This document shows positions 32,023 through 45,379 of a DNA stretch of 64,000 nucleotides, one piece after another. The notes beneath the pieces were generated by a model. That model saw only the letters and a program-made list of their open reading frames with translations. It had not been told where the DNA came from and searched no databases. Source of the stretch: Paraphaeosphaeria minitans (lineage: Eukaryota; Ascomycota; Dothideomycetes; Pleosporales; Didymosphaeriaceae); contig WJXW01000006.1 in the NCBI GenBank assembly GCA_015832175.1, forward strand, positions 1 to 64,000, in the 5' to 3' direction. The translations under genes and the position numbers were made by a program. Numbering within the stretch: position 1 is the stretch's first letter; each line of letters begins with the position of its first letter.

Positions 32023-33595
32023 ATGGCTGAACGCGCACCCCCTTCGATCTCCACGCTCCCATCAGAACTCATCCACCACATCCTTACTTTCCTGCCATTA
32101 ACTGACTTGGTGAAAGTGGGGTTGGTAAACCATGCTTTTCTTGAACACTCCCAGCAAGACACGCTGTACCACCCGTTTGTTCAGAGTCACGCACCGGGCT
32201 ATGAGGTGCCCAAGCCCGATGGCTTGACTTGGCGTGAGCTGTTCAAGCTACACTACCCTTACTGGTTCATCGCACAAAGCCGAATCTGGTTTTCAGACAC
32301 GCTGCATACAGGAAAGCTCATAGTAACCAGATATGACCATCGACTCAATGCCATCGAAGGATATGCACTCGTTGCGGAGCGGCGTCAACCCACCTTCAAG
32401 ACGTGGTCTTGGAACCCACACGCGATTATACACACCTTCAATCCCCGCATCAGGCTGGACCTCAACGCCCCAGTGATACGTTTGAATGCTCGAGGCTATG
32501 AGTCTGCGGTTGGAGACGCTGAACATCGCTTGACGCAAGAAGTTCCCATGAACTTTGTTGATGATTTGCCCCGACCCAACTCTGGAATACATTCTCAGCT
32601 TATACTGACGAGGCCATGGCCCAACCAAGCTACCACGCGGAATACCCCTATTTGGCCGCCGCTTACGATACCGAGCCCGCTCCGTACGCTGAACGAATCC
32701 CCAAGCCACTTTCGTGATGTCGCCCACCGGCCGTCGCGTATCTCAGAAATGTCAACCGCGAGTTTCAGGTTGAGAAGATGGATGGAGTTCTCTTCACGGC
32801 CGCATGGAATCAGCATGCGTGTGGGTGAAGACGTAACGACATGGGGCACGCTCCCGGCAGAGTGTTATATGCCGACTACACAGAAACCATGGCAAGGAAT
32901 ATGGTGCGGAGACTACGCAGGTCATGGATGCGAGTTCCTAGTGGTTATGCAACCAGATGAACCCAAACCCCTCCCGGGGCGGGCAGAATTGGTCTTGCAA
33001 GCAGCAGAACGTGAGGGTAGTGTCAGCAGTGGCGACTCGTGGAGTACAGCACCAAGCGTCCAAGAAGAGTGGGACGCAGACGGGTGGGACGATGATGATG
33101 CCGTCTCAGAGGCAGACATGGCTGCTGGACAAGAAGATGTAAGCATGGAAGACAGCGTTGCCACTCTGCATGCGTCGCAGACACCTGCACCGGCCCAGTT
33201 GGTGGAGGACCAACACAACGACAGCGACGATGGCATATACCGGGGTCGGCTTGAGGCCGTAAAACTTACCGGTGATCCGAACATCCCACGAGGAGAATAC
33301 ACCTTCATTGCGCCAGAGATTGGTCCCAGCGGGTTGATTCGAGTCGCAGAAGAGGAACTGTTCAAGGGAGCTCGTATCGTTAAAAGTGTGGGCCACATCG
33401 CTGCAAGAGGGTTCAGAGATGGTGAGTCGAACTAATATTCCCAAAGCAAGCAAACGGTGTTGACGAAATCCAGACGACTACATGACATCTCAGCTCATTA
33501 TGATTTCACATGACCGTCTCGCGCAGTACTGGGAGACTTTTGGCCATGTTTCGTTTTATCAGCGCGTTAATCTTGAAGAGTTCACGACGGCTTGA
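32023..33595 (+). CDS. F-box protein, two exons, 506 residues
   Basis: Exons 32023-33421 and 33474-33595; the 52-bp intron has GTGAGT and CAG ends, and splicing restores the frame to a TGA at 33593. The ATG at 32023 lies in CGTCGCCATGG, a good initiation context, and puts the F-box at the N-terminus: residues about 8-45, with LPSELIHHILTFLPLTDLV. F-box proteins link substrates to SCF ubiquitin ligases through Skp1. The middle is unassigned. An Asp/Glu/Ser-rich stretch lies at about residues 335-385, and the C-terminal part (GEYTFIAPEIGPSGLIRVAEEE) looks like a conserved fungal domain of unknown role. The frame stays open 203 codons upstream to 31414, so a longer protein is possible. Confidence 0.82.
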
Positions 33596-33910
33596 GATCA
33601 TGGGCGCAATAGTCACTTGAGAACCATACGGGAATTCGTAGCTTTGATGTTTTGGCCATTGGCACATTCCATCTTTGTTTGCCGTGATGCCTAAACAAGC
33701 TTAGCGTGTGGAGAACCCTGCGCTTCAAGCGCTCCTTCCGCCGGCAGACCCTCCGAACGTCATCGTGATCGTCCACAATTTTCAGAGGGGCAAACAACCG
33801 CATTGTCGGCCTGTGTTTCAGTCACAAACATAGCAAATTTCCCTTTCAGACTTCCCTATACAGATTGTCTCATATTACTTGGCGACAAGAAAAACATCTT
33901 TCGGCCCACC

Positions 33911-35074
33911 ATGTCCCACCACGAACAATACATGTTGAAGGTTACGGCGGGCACGACATACGACACGTCCAAGCATGAAAATGTCCATGTGAACACAGAG
34001 AAGCCTGTGGATATATCTTCGGAGCACCTTGATGCGCGGATACAAGTGCGCATCCAGGACTACCGGGGTACGTACTTCCTAAAATCGCATCGCAGCACGC
34101 GACAGGATCTAAACAAGCCCGCGCATGGCACTCAGGCATCCCGAATCGCGCGTACACGTAACCCTTCACACGAAATACTGACACCCATCTTATAGGTATG
34201 CCAGAAGGCTCGCCTTCTACATCGCCCTACTTCTCCACCCCGCAGCATCCCTACGATCGCTACTCCATCTCCTTCGCCTTCACGCCTAAACGCTCAATAT
34301 CGGGCAAAGACCTTGTATTCGGAAACGACTTCGAACATCCAATCCGAGACCGCCTGCCACCGCTCTTCGACAAGGCTTTCGGCATCGTGAAGTGGTGGAT
34401 AGACCCTGGGCTTGACGGCGATGTCTACGGTGACAACCCATACCTCTACGGCGCACTGCTCTCCTCTATCAACGTTCTGAGAATAGGCAACAGCTCACCG
34501 CAGACGCCTGACGCAGGCGAGAAGGCAGAAGGCAAGACAGTCATATACGAAGAGGGTGCTGAAGGCGACGGCGTTGAGGTGCGCTCGAAGCACGGCATCC
34601 CCGCCACAACAGCACAGCGCCAGAAGCACTTCCTCAACGAGGCGAAGCGGACAGATTTCACATTCGAAGAGGGTCGGGAGTACAAGTGCGACTTCTTCAA
34701 CCCGTACGTCGACTTCAACGAGTTCGCGCTCAAGATCGGATACGGGCTGCCCGCGATATCGATCATCGGCCACTGGGACGGCCAGCCGCTTCGGTGAGTA
34801 ATGTAATCCCCCTCTTCGCTACTTGCTTCAGTTACACGAAGGGCGTTTTGACTAGGGTGGTTCGCGGTCTGACTAACGTAGTACACACTCCCTTAGGTAC
34901 GTCCTCAAGGACCGAAGTACGAACACCGAGCTGTTCGTCGTCATCTTCCAGCTTATTCCGACCGGGAAGGGGAAGGAGGATGGGATAGAAAGCGCGGAGG
35001 ATATGGTGAAGAAGGTGCATGGTGGGGACAAGACCGAGACGAAGACTGCGGGTGACGACGGCGAGCTGGATTAG
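33911..35074 (+). CDS. DUF1769 / UPF0590 family protein, three exons, 310 residues
   Basis: Exons 33911-34067, 34196-34793 and 34897-35074; introns of 128 and 103 bp have GTACGT..TATAG and GTGAGT..TTAG ends. Together they give 933 coding bases with a clean frame. The start lies in CCCACCATGTCC. Recognised by MSHHEQYMLKVTAGTTYD, PEGSPSTSPYFSTPQHPYDR, VKWWIDPGLDGDVYGDNPY and DFFNPYVDFNEFALK, which are typical of the conserved fungal UPF0590 family (S. pombe has a member). No biochemical function is established for the family. The protein is soluble, with no signal peptide or membrane segment, and ends in an acidic tail. Confidence 0.9.
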
Positions 35075-35288
35075 GTGTTGGCCACACGCGTATCATCGCG
35101 CGGTGATTACTAGAGGGTCTGGCGGCGGAGGTGCATCGCACTCTAGATTTGGGAACGGACGGGCAAGTGGGTTGGGTTGGTTCAATGTGCATACGGTAAA
35201 ATTAGACCGCGTTAGACGACGCTTTTACATGCATGGTATCTAGCCTGGTACAAGAATCCCCTCTTTCTACAGTATCCAACACACAGAT

Positions 35289-36510
<1,222 letters not shown>

Positions 36511-37269
36511 GTTTGCGGAGGATAGAGAATGGAGTTCTGACTGGGGAAATTCGGGATGGATGGGTGATTGGATGCCGAAAGTCGGATTGATGAGAAAGGC
36601 TAGCTGTTGTGGGGCTAGTGCCGTGAGAACGTTCATCGCCCAACGTTCGCCTGATAGTAACCTATCGCATCTTCAGCTTATAGAACCTTATTCTTATGGC
36701 CTGTCCTCAAAATACACACCTAAGGGCGCACCGTGCACATAAGAAATCCCATAGTTTTGTGTCAGTCACTGTGATCAGAGTTGTGAAGCAGATTAGAGGC
36801 ACACATGCACTGCTTTGACTCATAAAGACCTAGTCGATTATTTACCTCCCACTGCGCCTTAGTCGTATATATGCCAGGGTAAGCTATAATTCAGGTCTCG
36901 GTATGCGACGAAGGACCCCAAAGGAAAAGTTCAAATTCTGACAGATCCGCATATTAAGGTGATGAGGCGGGGGAAGTCAGTGAATACATCCACGTCGATT
37001 AAAAAAGAGTCTCCGTAGTAAGACCATGGGCTATTAGCTATTCTAGTCCTTATGATGAGCAGTAGGTAATGCCTCAAGTTCGTAACACAATCACATTGTA
37101 AATATCGGTTCCTCAAGTCATACCAATAACAGCAATGAGGCCAATCGCCTAGCTTGAGGTACAGCAATAATGACTCCTCTGTTTGCTAGCTATAACTCAT
37201 CGTCACCCGGGTCGACTAATACATACTTCCACAACTCCTGCAACCACCATTAGTTCCAACATCAGCAAA
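36511..37269. other. Intergenic region upstream of the lysine gene
   Basis: Ordinary composition with no frame I can support. It should contain the promoter of the homoisocitrate dehydrogenase gene on its left side. No tRNA or repeat is seen. Confidence 0.5.
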
Positions 37270-38058
37270 ATGCTCCTATCTAAAATTTTCCGTTCGCCTC
37301 TGTTTCTGGTCGCCGTGGGCGTAAACGCTAAGCCCAACGAGAGTGCGCCTATGCAACCTTGCCCCGGGCCTGCGATTACCATCCAACAACTTTGGCTGAC
37401 ATATGAAGAGGCATGTACCCGGATTTGTTAGCAGATTAGGAACAGCACTAGGTCGCCACAATGTCTTGCAACAGCAACAGGCCATTATTGGACAAACTCG
37501 ATTGAGGGCAACGGAACGTGCAAAGACGAATATATGCCCTACACCTTCGCTATAGAAGGGCCGATGGCTTGTGAAAACAATTCAACCATTTCGTTCGGGA
37601 GAGTGTCTCAGAGGTTTCACTAGATACATAGTCGGAAACGGCAACGTAATAGAAGAGTCGAATATCAGGGGCCTTTGCCGAGCAGTTCAGGGTCCTTTCA
37701 TTGATAGGTCACTTGTGCCGCGTTACGGGTACCGCCACGAGGGAAGCTTATACCGCATCACGCCAGGGAAGCCGGAATACAACGATTGGATCACGAGGAT
37801 CGAGCCGGGCCTCCGGTCTTCCGGGAACGTGCTTGAGAATGAGGCTTACTACAACCTTACCTTTTGGACTGCAGACGTAGCTCTCTCCAGCGCTACCACT
37901 TCGCGCCGCTCAATGCGCTTGCGGTCTTGAAATTTCGCCAATCCTCGCTCCCCAGGTTTGGACTTGAGCACGGAAAGCCGATACTGCTTACGTGCAAGCT
38001 GACAACGAGTTCCAAGATATCCATACGGATTCCATCGCCTTCACAATATCGAAGTGAA
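37270..38058 (+). pseudogene. Broken gene for a small secreted, cysteine-containing protein
   Basis: The ATG at 37270 starts a signal-peptide-like segment (MLLSKIFRSPLFLVAVGVNA) followed by a Cys-containing stretch. A TAG stop follows at about 37429. Protein-like sequence with more Cys and N-glycosylation sites continues in the same frame to about 37620. It then moves to the next frame (37615-37927, an uninterrupted 100-residue stretch), and a third frame looks coding at about 37975-38058. A small intron near 37415-37475 could remove the first stop, but I found no way to bridge the later shift near 37618. A decayed effector-like gene is likely; a mis-modelled multi-exon gene or a sequencing indel are alternatives. 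Confidence 0.45.
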
Positions 38059-38224
38059 TAAGCATGGGTTGTACTGCTGGAAATTGGATTGCTGAACGCC
38101 CCTGCATGTTTTTCATGTCCTCGCGAGCGGACGGAACTTGAATTGGGATATGGTTTCATTCTCCTGTGCGATTCATACTTCGCCTGATTTCTAAGAACTG
38201 TTGCAAGTAGTCTAGCTGTTCGTC

Positions 38225-39844
38225 TTAATGAGGAACATCCTCGTCTTGATCTAAATGCTTCGATGCCCACGGACTGCGCTTTCTGATCACATATCCTCTG
38301 TAGAAGAGGATCCATGGAATCGGCACCAACAGGATTGCGATGAACCCCAGCAGACTCGAAGCCCACTCATTCCCCAGCTTCTTATACATCTGCGTAGCAA
38401 ACATGGGAAACCCACCACCGACGAGATTCCGCACTAGAATCGTGCCTGCCAGCGCCGACGCCGAGTAGACCTGGTAAGCATCAACCAAGTAGTTCAGAAT
38501 ACTCAAGATGACGATGTAGATTCCAGCACCAAACAAAGATGATGCGATGATGGGCACGATCCAGTGCACCGAAGAATAACTCGTCCAGGCGAACCAAAAT
38601 AAGCTGATCGGGATAAGTAACGCTCCATAACGCGCCATCCACACCCTGGCCTCTGGTACGCCGTTGCCATAATTCTCAATCACCCGTCGACGATAGTATC
38701 GCTCTTGGAGCGGGTAGAAGCAAAACGCGATGAGCGGTCCGATCGCCAGCCCGAGGAAAGATAAGCCCTGCTCGCCAGTGTTGAAGTTATGTCCTCCTGG
38801 ACCGAAGACCAGCGGGAAGGATTCATTGAAGAGATAGACCAAGCCATACAAAAAGCCATTGTAGGCTGCTGCGAACATTGTGATGGGCTCAGTGAAGAGA
38901 AAGGTAAACGGACGAGTCAAAGAGACCTTGAAGAGCCCAGCCATGCCCTTCTTTTCGTCTGAATCGGCTTCTCTAATGTTCTTCGCCACGGCGAGACCTT
39001 CTTTTGCCATCTGCCTGCGGACTCGTTGGGTTTTCTTCTCCAGGATCTTTGAATGACGTGTCTCTGGAACGGTGAGCACAAGGAGCACCCAAAAGCCTCC
39101 AGTAATGGCGAACAAGGTCCAGAAAAGTATGCGCCATCCTTCGTTTTTAGCTATGTATCCACTAAATACAAGAGCGGAAGGTGGACCAAAGGTGCTACTG
39201 ACTCCATAAAAAGCCATGATTATGCCGTTCTCGTCGCGTTTGAAGAGATCCGAAATGGTGCCTCCCGTATTGGTGAGAGGAGCACCGCCGGCGAAGCCTG
39301 CGATAAACCTGCAAACAACCATTGTACCGTAGTTTGGCGCGAGTGCGATTGGTAGCTGGAACATGAAGAGCACGAACCAAGACACGACATAAACCGGGCG
39401 GCGACCAAAGTTTTCGGATAGCGGAGCCAGGACAACCGGACCAACAGCGAAGCCCAAGACGTACAGTGCCAGCAATAGCGTCGTCAGTTCCTGGGACACG
39501 CCAAACTCTTCCTGGATTTGCCCTGCACCTGACGATATGCCACCAGCGCACCAGCAGGTCAAGACGTTCAGCCAGCTGGCAAACAGGCCGATGTAGTAGC
39601 GGCGCCAGGTAGGCCAATTGCGAGGGTTGTCTCTGTCGTCGGCCGAGTAGACGATGTAGATTGGCGTCGTGTCTTCCGGGTGATTGTGCGCATGTGCGAA
39701 TGCCTCCTCTTCTGTGAAATCGAAATTCCCTTGCTTCTCCAGTTCGCTCATATGCGTGGTTTCGTTCATGTTGGGGTTCACGTTGGGGACGAGTGCCCCG
39801 AGTGGTTCCCGCCTCAACGTGGTCTGCTTTTCTTCGTCGGACAT
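38225..39844 (-). CDS. MFS drug/polyamine-type transporter, DHA1 family, 539 residues
   Basis: A single intronless frame. After a hydrophilic N-terminus of about 80 residues (with DDRDNPRNWPTWRR, typical of fungal DHA1 members) come about twelve hydrophobic segments. The loop-2 signature is LSENFGRRP at about 142-150, a variant of the GxxxDRxGRR motif. RFIAGFAGGAPLTNTGGTISD follows in segments 4-5, and PETRHSKIL at 260-268 ends the first half. Such proteins export drugs, polyamines or metabolites across the plasma membrane with proton exchange. The substrate cannot be read from the sequence. It converges with the broken gene at 37270. No biosynthetic cluster is visible nearby. Confidence 0.92.
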   Translation of the reverse strand: MSDEEKQTTLRREPLGALVPNVNPNMNETTHMSELEKQGNFDFTEEEAFAHAHNHPEDTTPIYIVYSADDRDNPRNWPTWRRYYIGLFASWLNVLTCWCAGGISSGAGQIQEEFGVSQELTTLLLALYVLGFAVGPVVLAPLSENFGRRPVYVVSWFVLFMFQLPIALAPNYGTMVVCRFIAGFAGGAPLTNTGGTISDLFKRDENGIIMAFYGVSSTFGPPSALVFSGYIAKNEGWRILFWTLFAITGGFWVLLVLTVPETRHSKILEKKTQRVRRQMAKEGLAVAKNIREADSDEKKGMAGLFKVSLTRPFTFLFTEPITMFAAAYNGFLYGLVYLFNESFPLVFGPGGHNFNTGEQGLSFLGLAIGPLIAFCFYPLQERYYRRRVIENYGNGVPEARVWMARYGALLIPISLFWFAWTSYSSVHWIVPIIASSLFGAGIYIVILSILNYLVDAYQVYSASALAGTILVRNLVGGGFPMFATQMYKKLGNEWASSLLGFIAILLVPIPWILFYRGYVIRKRSPWASKHLDQDEDVPH

Positions 39845-42282
39845 GCCTAAAATTTAGATGTGGTAGGTAGAGGAAGAGTGTTAAAAGCGCATTTTTCGGG
39901 CTATAACAATTTTACACTTTGCGCAGGTGCGCGTGTGGGAGCATTATCCCTGATAACGAACGACCAGGGAACCCGGGGTCGTCTCCGTACGCGGATATAA
40001 ACATGTACCCATTTGAAAGTGCTTGTCTGGGGCCTAATTATTGCTTGTCCTTGGAGCGGCATTGCTTGTGTTCGATAGCGTGGAGGAACGCGTACCTTAG
40101 CGGAGGGTCCGGCGTCGCTGTGACATCACCGATGGGCCGCCGGCAGCACGCGGATGACCAGCGTGCAATTATAAGTTAGTTTCCCCATATCGATTTCACC
40201 ATCTGGGGGTCTTCACCCAATAAAGGTGTGGGTTTCAAAGTCGCAATGCCTAGCTCGTCCGTAATTGATCCACTTGTAGTGAAGGGCTTCCATGGAATGC
40301 CGGTAGCCTATGCGCGAGGAAGAAAAGTGTGGCGTCGGCCCATGATCTGTGTGCTGAACCACGTGCACACACTCTGGCTATAATCTGGATGGTGAAACGC
40401 TGCGCACGCGTCTAACCACACCGTCATTCTTTTTTGTGGCAAAATTTGATGTTTGCTATCGTCATTTAGCTGTCCTCTTCGTCGTCGATGTAAGGTTGCG
40501 TGTGATTGGTTTCACGTGGCGCTGTCAGCTTCATTTTTCATTCCGTTAATCCTTTGCCCTCTTAGACCCTTTCTTGTCTTTCTAACATATATGACTAAGA
40601 CCCAACGACTCTTTCTCTCACGCGGAGGAGATAAGGAGACTGGATCAAGTTCTTCTTAAGAAGACACCCCACCCCTTTTAACGTTCAGCCTTGTACTCTC
40701 AAACCGCTCAGTTTCTGCCACATGCAAGGCTCAAGGCCATATAATACTGCTTTACTTGGTTACAATTATGTATGCACTTGCGCTCTCTGCCGACGCCTAC
40801 ATGGAAACAACCAAACCCCATTCTACTAAATGCACTCGCCTCGCTGTGAAAGATACACGTTATGAAGATCTAGCCCAAAGCGCGTGCAAAACCTTCTCGA
40901 GCCGGACAATGGAGGAAGGCATGGACACCTCATACCTCAGCATATGTCACTGAATGAATTGGAATCCTGATGATGAAAATAAAGAATACAGCAATTCACA
41001 TTCTGTTTGGCGGCCGGCGTCCAAGGCATGTATTTAGACAATAGGTCTACGGGTCGTAGAGGTATGGTTGCTTTGATTCTGGGAGCAACCCATAAAGAAA
41101 GCCGTGGAAAGATGATATAAAGTCTGGGGGGTATACCAGTGGCCGGAAGGTTTAGGGTTGGCACTACGAGCTTCACGGGAAGGTATACATCATAGTGTTA
41201 GGAAATTGCCACTGTGTTACAAAAAGGGTTGAGCCACCGCGAGGTGCAGTGACAAATAAATGGTAACGGCGACACCGAAGTGCTGCAGACACGGAGGTCC
41301 GGTCTATCATGCAGCGATATTTAGTGCAATCACCCGAATGGCTGTTCCTGCTATGAGCTTGTCATGCTATAATAATAAGGACATTTGCCAAGGCTAGAGG
41401 TGTCATTAGATTGCCACCAAAGCGATCACACGTGTGAATTGCTGATGAAAACATAGTATAATAATGTTAGGTATCAATTAGCCGACCGTTCGCCATGCGG
41501 AAAATAGAAAATAGTCCCACACCCAAGACTACACCCTCTTTTCCGTTGGACTAAGAAATTTAAGCGATCGATTTAAAAGACTGTACTCAATCAAGTAATG
41601 CAAAGATATGATAAGCCGAAATTGGATGCAAAAGCCACGTCCACACATCCCTCGGAACAGAATTGAAGTCCACGCATCCGCTAGTACAGAAGCCAAATAC
41701 ACTGATCCCCTAGAACAGAAGCTAGGTCCACAAATCCCCTAGTATAGAAGCCAAATACACTGATTCTATAGAATAGAGACCAGATCCACGCATCCCCTAT
41801 ACAAAAGCCAATAGACGTCCCCTAATACAAAAGCCACCAAACATCCCCTATACAAAGGCACCAGACGGCCCCATACAGAAGCGAACATACACCCCTAATA
41901 CTAATGCTAAATACAGAAATCTCCAAAGAAGAGATTAAATATAAAAATTAAACCTGGAAATGGCTGCCGTAGAAAAATCGGCAAGCGCTCTAGGTTGCGT
42001 TCTACCCTAGGCGTTCGCCTCGCAAAGGCGTTAAAAAATCTAGTAACGCGCGGTTTCTATCGCAGCATGTAGAGATCAAATAAGCAAGGTGTAACAATCT
42101 AATTCTAATGTGTTCGCAACATGTAGTAAGTGTTGCGCGCGCAACGCGTAGTGACTAGGACCTTTTAACTAGATATTAGTAAATGACTACGTAAGTAGAG
42201 CCTAGATGATCTACTTACTAATTATAGTTGAGTGCTGCAACTTTGTTCAACTTAGTTGTGTGTTTGAGAAACGGCTAGGCGA
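39845..42282. other. 2.4-kb intergenic region
   Basis: Ordinary composition on the left, more AT-rich on the right. Open stretches of 60-90 codons (39919-40179, 40453-40659, 40756-40953) look like chance: no domain, poor codon flow. The left part should hold the promoter of the MFS gene. A degenerate repeat patch lies at about 41640-41900. No RNA gene is seen. Confidence 0.5.
41640..41900. repeat. Degenerate short-repeat patch
   Basis: Variants of CCCCTAGAACAGAAGC and GCCAAATACACTGATCC / GTCCACGCATCC recur about seven to nine times with spacings of roughly 25-55 bp, for example near 41655, 41680, 41710, 41740, 41790, 41820 and 41845. The pattern CATCCCCTATACAAAAGCCA decays towards the right. 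It is an imperfect minisatellite of unknown role. Confidence 0.6.
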
Positions 42283-45200
42283 TCACAGTCCGCTTTCTTC
42301 CTCTACTTGGGCCATTTTCTTGTCCTGTATAAGCTTTGTGATTTCGTTCTGTAGAGCCTGCTTTTGCTCGATAAAACTATTAATCCTCGTTTGAACCTTC
42401 TTCTTGAACAGCATATTTGTTGTATTCGAGTGTTGTACCAACAATTCTTCTATCTTTGCATCTACAAGACGCATGTTGGCGTACTTGGCCAAGATCTCAC
42501 GATCTTGCTCTTCGTCGTCGCTGTTGTCCTCTTCGCCATCACTATCTTCTGCAGTTGGCTGTTCAGGGACTTCCTCGGTAAGGTGCGCAGTCTGAGGTTT
42601 CTCGTCCTGGGTGTCTTTGAATTCGAATGAGGAAGTGATGGTTGTTTCCCTGAAAGCAATTGTCTTTGGAATTTCAGCGATTGCAATCGTTGAGGTCGTT
42701 TCGTCGTATTCAAGGGCGGTAGCAGGCGTCTCGCTGTCATTATCTTCCCCATCGAAAAGACTATTCACCTCGTCATTATCCCCCTCGAAGAGTGACTCTA
42801 ATTCGACATCGACCTTATCACCCTGAGAAGTGGTCTCGGTTGAGTTCACGTTCGGGGAGATCGAGGTCTCTTGTACACCATCCTGGCCGTTACCGGTAAG
42901 TCTGCCCTGCTTTTCGTCCTCATTGTCGCCAACAGAAGCGACTTCATTGAAAAGACCGTTCGGAGGGGCTATATCTTCGGTCCGTTCATCGAGACCAGCT
43001 CGGAGAAGCTCAGCCAATTCTCGCTCCTCTTCCTCTCTGGCTGCCGCCTTACGCTCTTCTTTCTCCTTCTGAGCTTGTGCCACATTTTCATTTGCTTCCT
43101 TCTCTTCAGCCTCTTGTTGTAAACGGCGCTGATCTTGCCTCACTTTTTGCTTAGCGTTCCTCCTCTTATTATCTTCATGAGGTGCCTTCGCTTTCGCTTC
43201 CTCACCCCTCTTGACCTTAGCGTCACTTGATTGCCGTGCTTCTCGCTGTGCCTTAAGTCTCTCATTTTTCTCTAGTTTAGAACGCCGAGCGCTCTCTAGT
43301 TTAAGGCGCCTCTGACGTTCCATTTCAAGTTTTGCAGCGAAGGCCAACCAGGCGTCCTTGTACCTGAAGTCGCCACGGGTAACGCGATCGCGGAGAGTTT
43401 CAGGAAGGCTCCCAATACGTTTACCGACGGCATCTACTTGCTGCTTCTCCTGGTTCCAGACTTTCTCGAATGCTTCAAACTCCTTTGTGTTGTCGGATTT
43501 TGCGAAAGTCTGGCGAGCTGGAGCAGAAGCTTCTGTTGCAGGAGATAATGCTTGCAGTGGAAGTGATTTCGCTGCCTTATCATTATCGTCAGTGATGTCA
43601 ATAGGCTTGGTGTACGAGGCGGTTCGAGTAGCCTTGACTAATCTAACTTCTTCATCGGATCGACGTCGCTTTACCCCTGCGTTTAAGCTCGCTGAAGGCC
43701 GAATATAGCTAGAGCAGACTTGAACTGGTCCATCTTTGTCGTTGATTACGATGGGAGCAGAAAAGGTGGTACCATAGGTAGGTACACTTCGCTGGTTATC
43801 TCGGAGTGCGGATCGCTGTTGCTGTTCGGCCGCTATTGTGCACGGGAAAGCTGCTGTCGGGTTCTGGTAGCCCGCGGAAGTAAGCTGACCGCTGGGTAGG
43901 ACTCCGTGCAAGGTTACAGAGTGCTGATCAACGCCTGCTACCACTGGAGGGCTGTAACGAGTGGCCAGGTGTGAGAATGTGGACGACAAGTACCCGTTTT
44001 GGGGGCCAGCAGCAGCTTGGTGCGAAGCCCTATTGGGATTTGGCAGGTAGATGGCTGGTGAGGTACCTCGTTGGCTCTGCCGTAAAGGGGCCGCGGAAGA
44101 ACTAGGGATATTCTGGGCATACGATTGCTGGGATGCAACCAATGCAGGACTGCCGAGTGGGAGAAGGTAGTCCGCGGGACCCATTCCATACAGTTCAAGG
44201 GGAAAAATTTGGTCGCAATCCAGTTTGAAACGTCGCACGTCCCCTATGTGCGCCTCTCGCAACCGCAGGTACTGTCCTTCTTGCTCCCTAAGATACGCTG
44301 ATATTTTCCACAGTCGAGTCTTAAGTTCCTCGGCATTTGGCGTGCGAAACGGGCCATACAAGGATGCAAGGATGTTGCTGTAGGCGACATATTGACGATA
44401 TCGCTCGTCTGGCTTCATGGAGCGACACCATAGGACTTCGTATGGGTGTAGTAAACTACCCTTCGAAGCCAAGATAGAGTTGATGGGTATGCGTGGTATG
44501 TAGTGGAATGGGTTGGCCAGTTGGCAAGACGCCGTCTTATACCAATCTATCTCTGCTTTCGTCGGTTGATACGTGGGAAGCTGGCTTGAGGTCGAGGCCT
44601 GATTCGGTAGCGGCTGCGGGTAGGGCTGATTTGGGGCTACATTGCTGGCACTGTATTGTGGTTTCTGGATGGAAGGGTGGCCGTTGGGACCAACTTCTGT
44701 ATTGGCTGTATTTACGCCGTTCTTAGCCAGCTGTTGGCCGCTCGCGCCGGAGGGATGGGCATTATAACCTGGCTGAGCACTAACAGCTGCTAGGACACGC
44801 AATTTGTGTGCTGCACGTTGCCGGAGATCTGCTGCCGCTGCCGCGCGTGGGTCAGGGTGGCCTGGTGCACTCGACCGTACAAGGTTGCGAGGTTTTGTAG
44901 ATGGCGGGCAGGAGGGCTGTCCTTCGAATCGCCTGAAGGAAAAGGCGTTGGGTGTTATTGGCTGAAAGGGAGGTTTTGCGCCATGCGCGCCGTTGTCGCC
45001 TTGGATGATTATAGGGCGAGTCGGAGCGATTCCCGTTGCGTGAACTAGCTGAGAAGGTGGTAGAATTTCGGAGAAGCAGAATTGAGGCTTCGCGGTGTCT
45101 ATTTGGGCTAGCTGAGAGACAGGAGGGATCTGCCACTTGCCCTTCACAGTGTCAGTTATTGTACCTGTGCGACATGCAGCTTGAGGAGCTGCTACATACC

Positions 45201-45379
45201 TGAGTGACCGCTGAATTGTTGCCAATGCCAACACCGTCAGCGCAGTATCCAGTTGGCGGAGAGGAAGCCGCTTGGTATTTGCAAATGTGGTTGTCAAGGA
45301 TCTCGTCGCCGGGATCGTGGGCCTCGCCGCGGGCGCGCTTCTGCGCGCCGGTGGATGTCGCCTGCTGCGGGAAAAACAT
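42283..45379 (-). CDS. Large charged coiled-coil protein of unknown function, two exons, about 1008 residues
   Basis: Exon 1 is 45379-45200 (60 codons, starting MFFPQQATSTGAQKRARG) and exon 2 is 45129-42283. The 70-bp intron has GTATGT and GGCAG ends with CTGAC as a likely branch point, and the frame continues. Reading from inside exon 2 alone would give a 1004-residue frame beginning within exon 1 DNA in another frame; the spliced model starts more plausibly. The N-terminal 550 residues are rich in Pro, Gln, Ser and Ala. About 600-780 is a long Lys/Arg/Glu helical coiled coil, followed by acidic stretches and a short C-terminal coiled coil. No catalytic motif or membrane segment. I do not recognise it; a nuclear scaffold or chromatin protein is possible. 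Confidence 0.75.
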
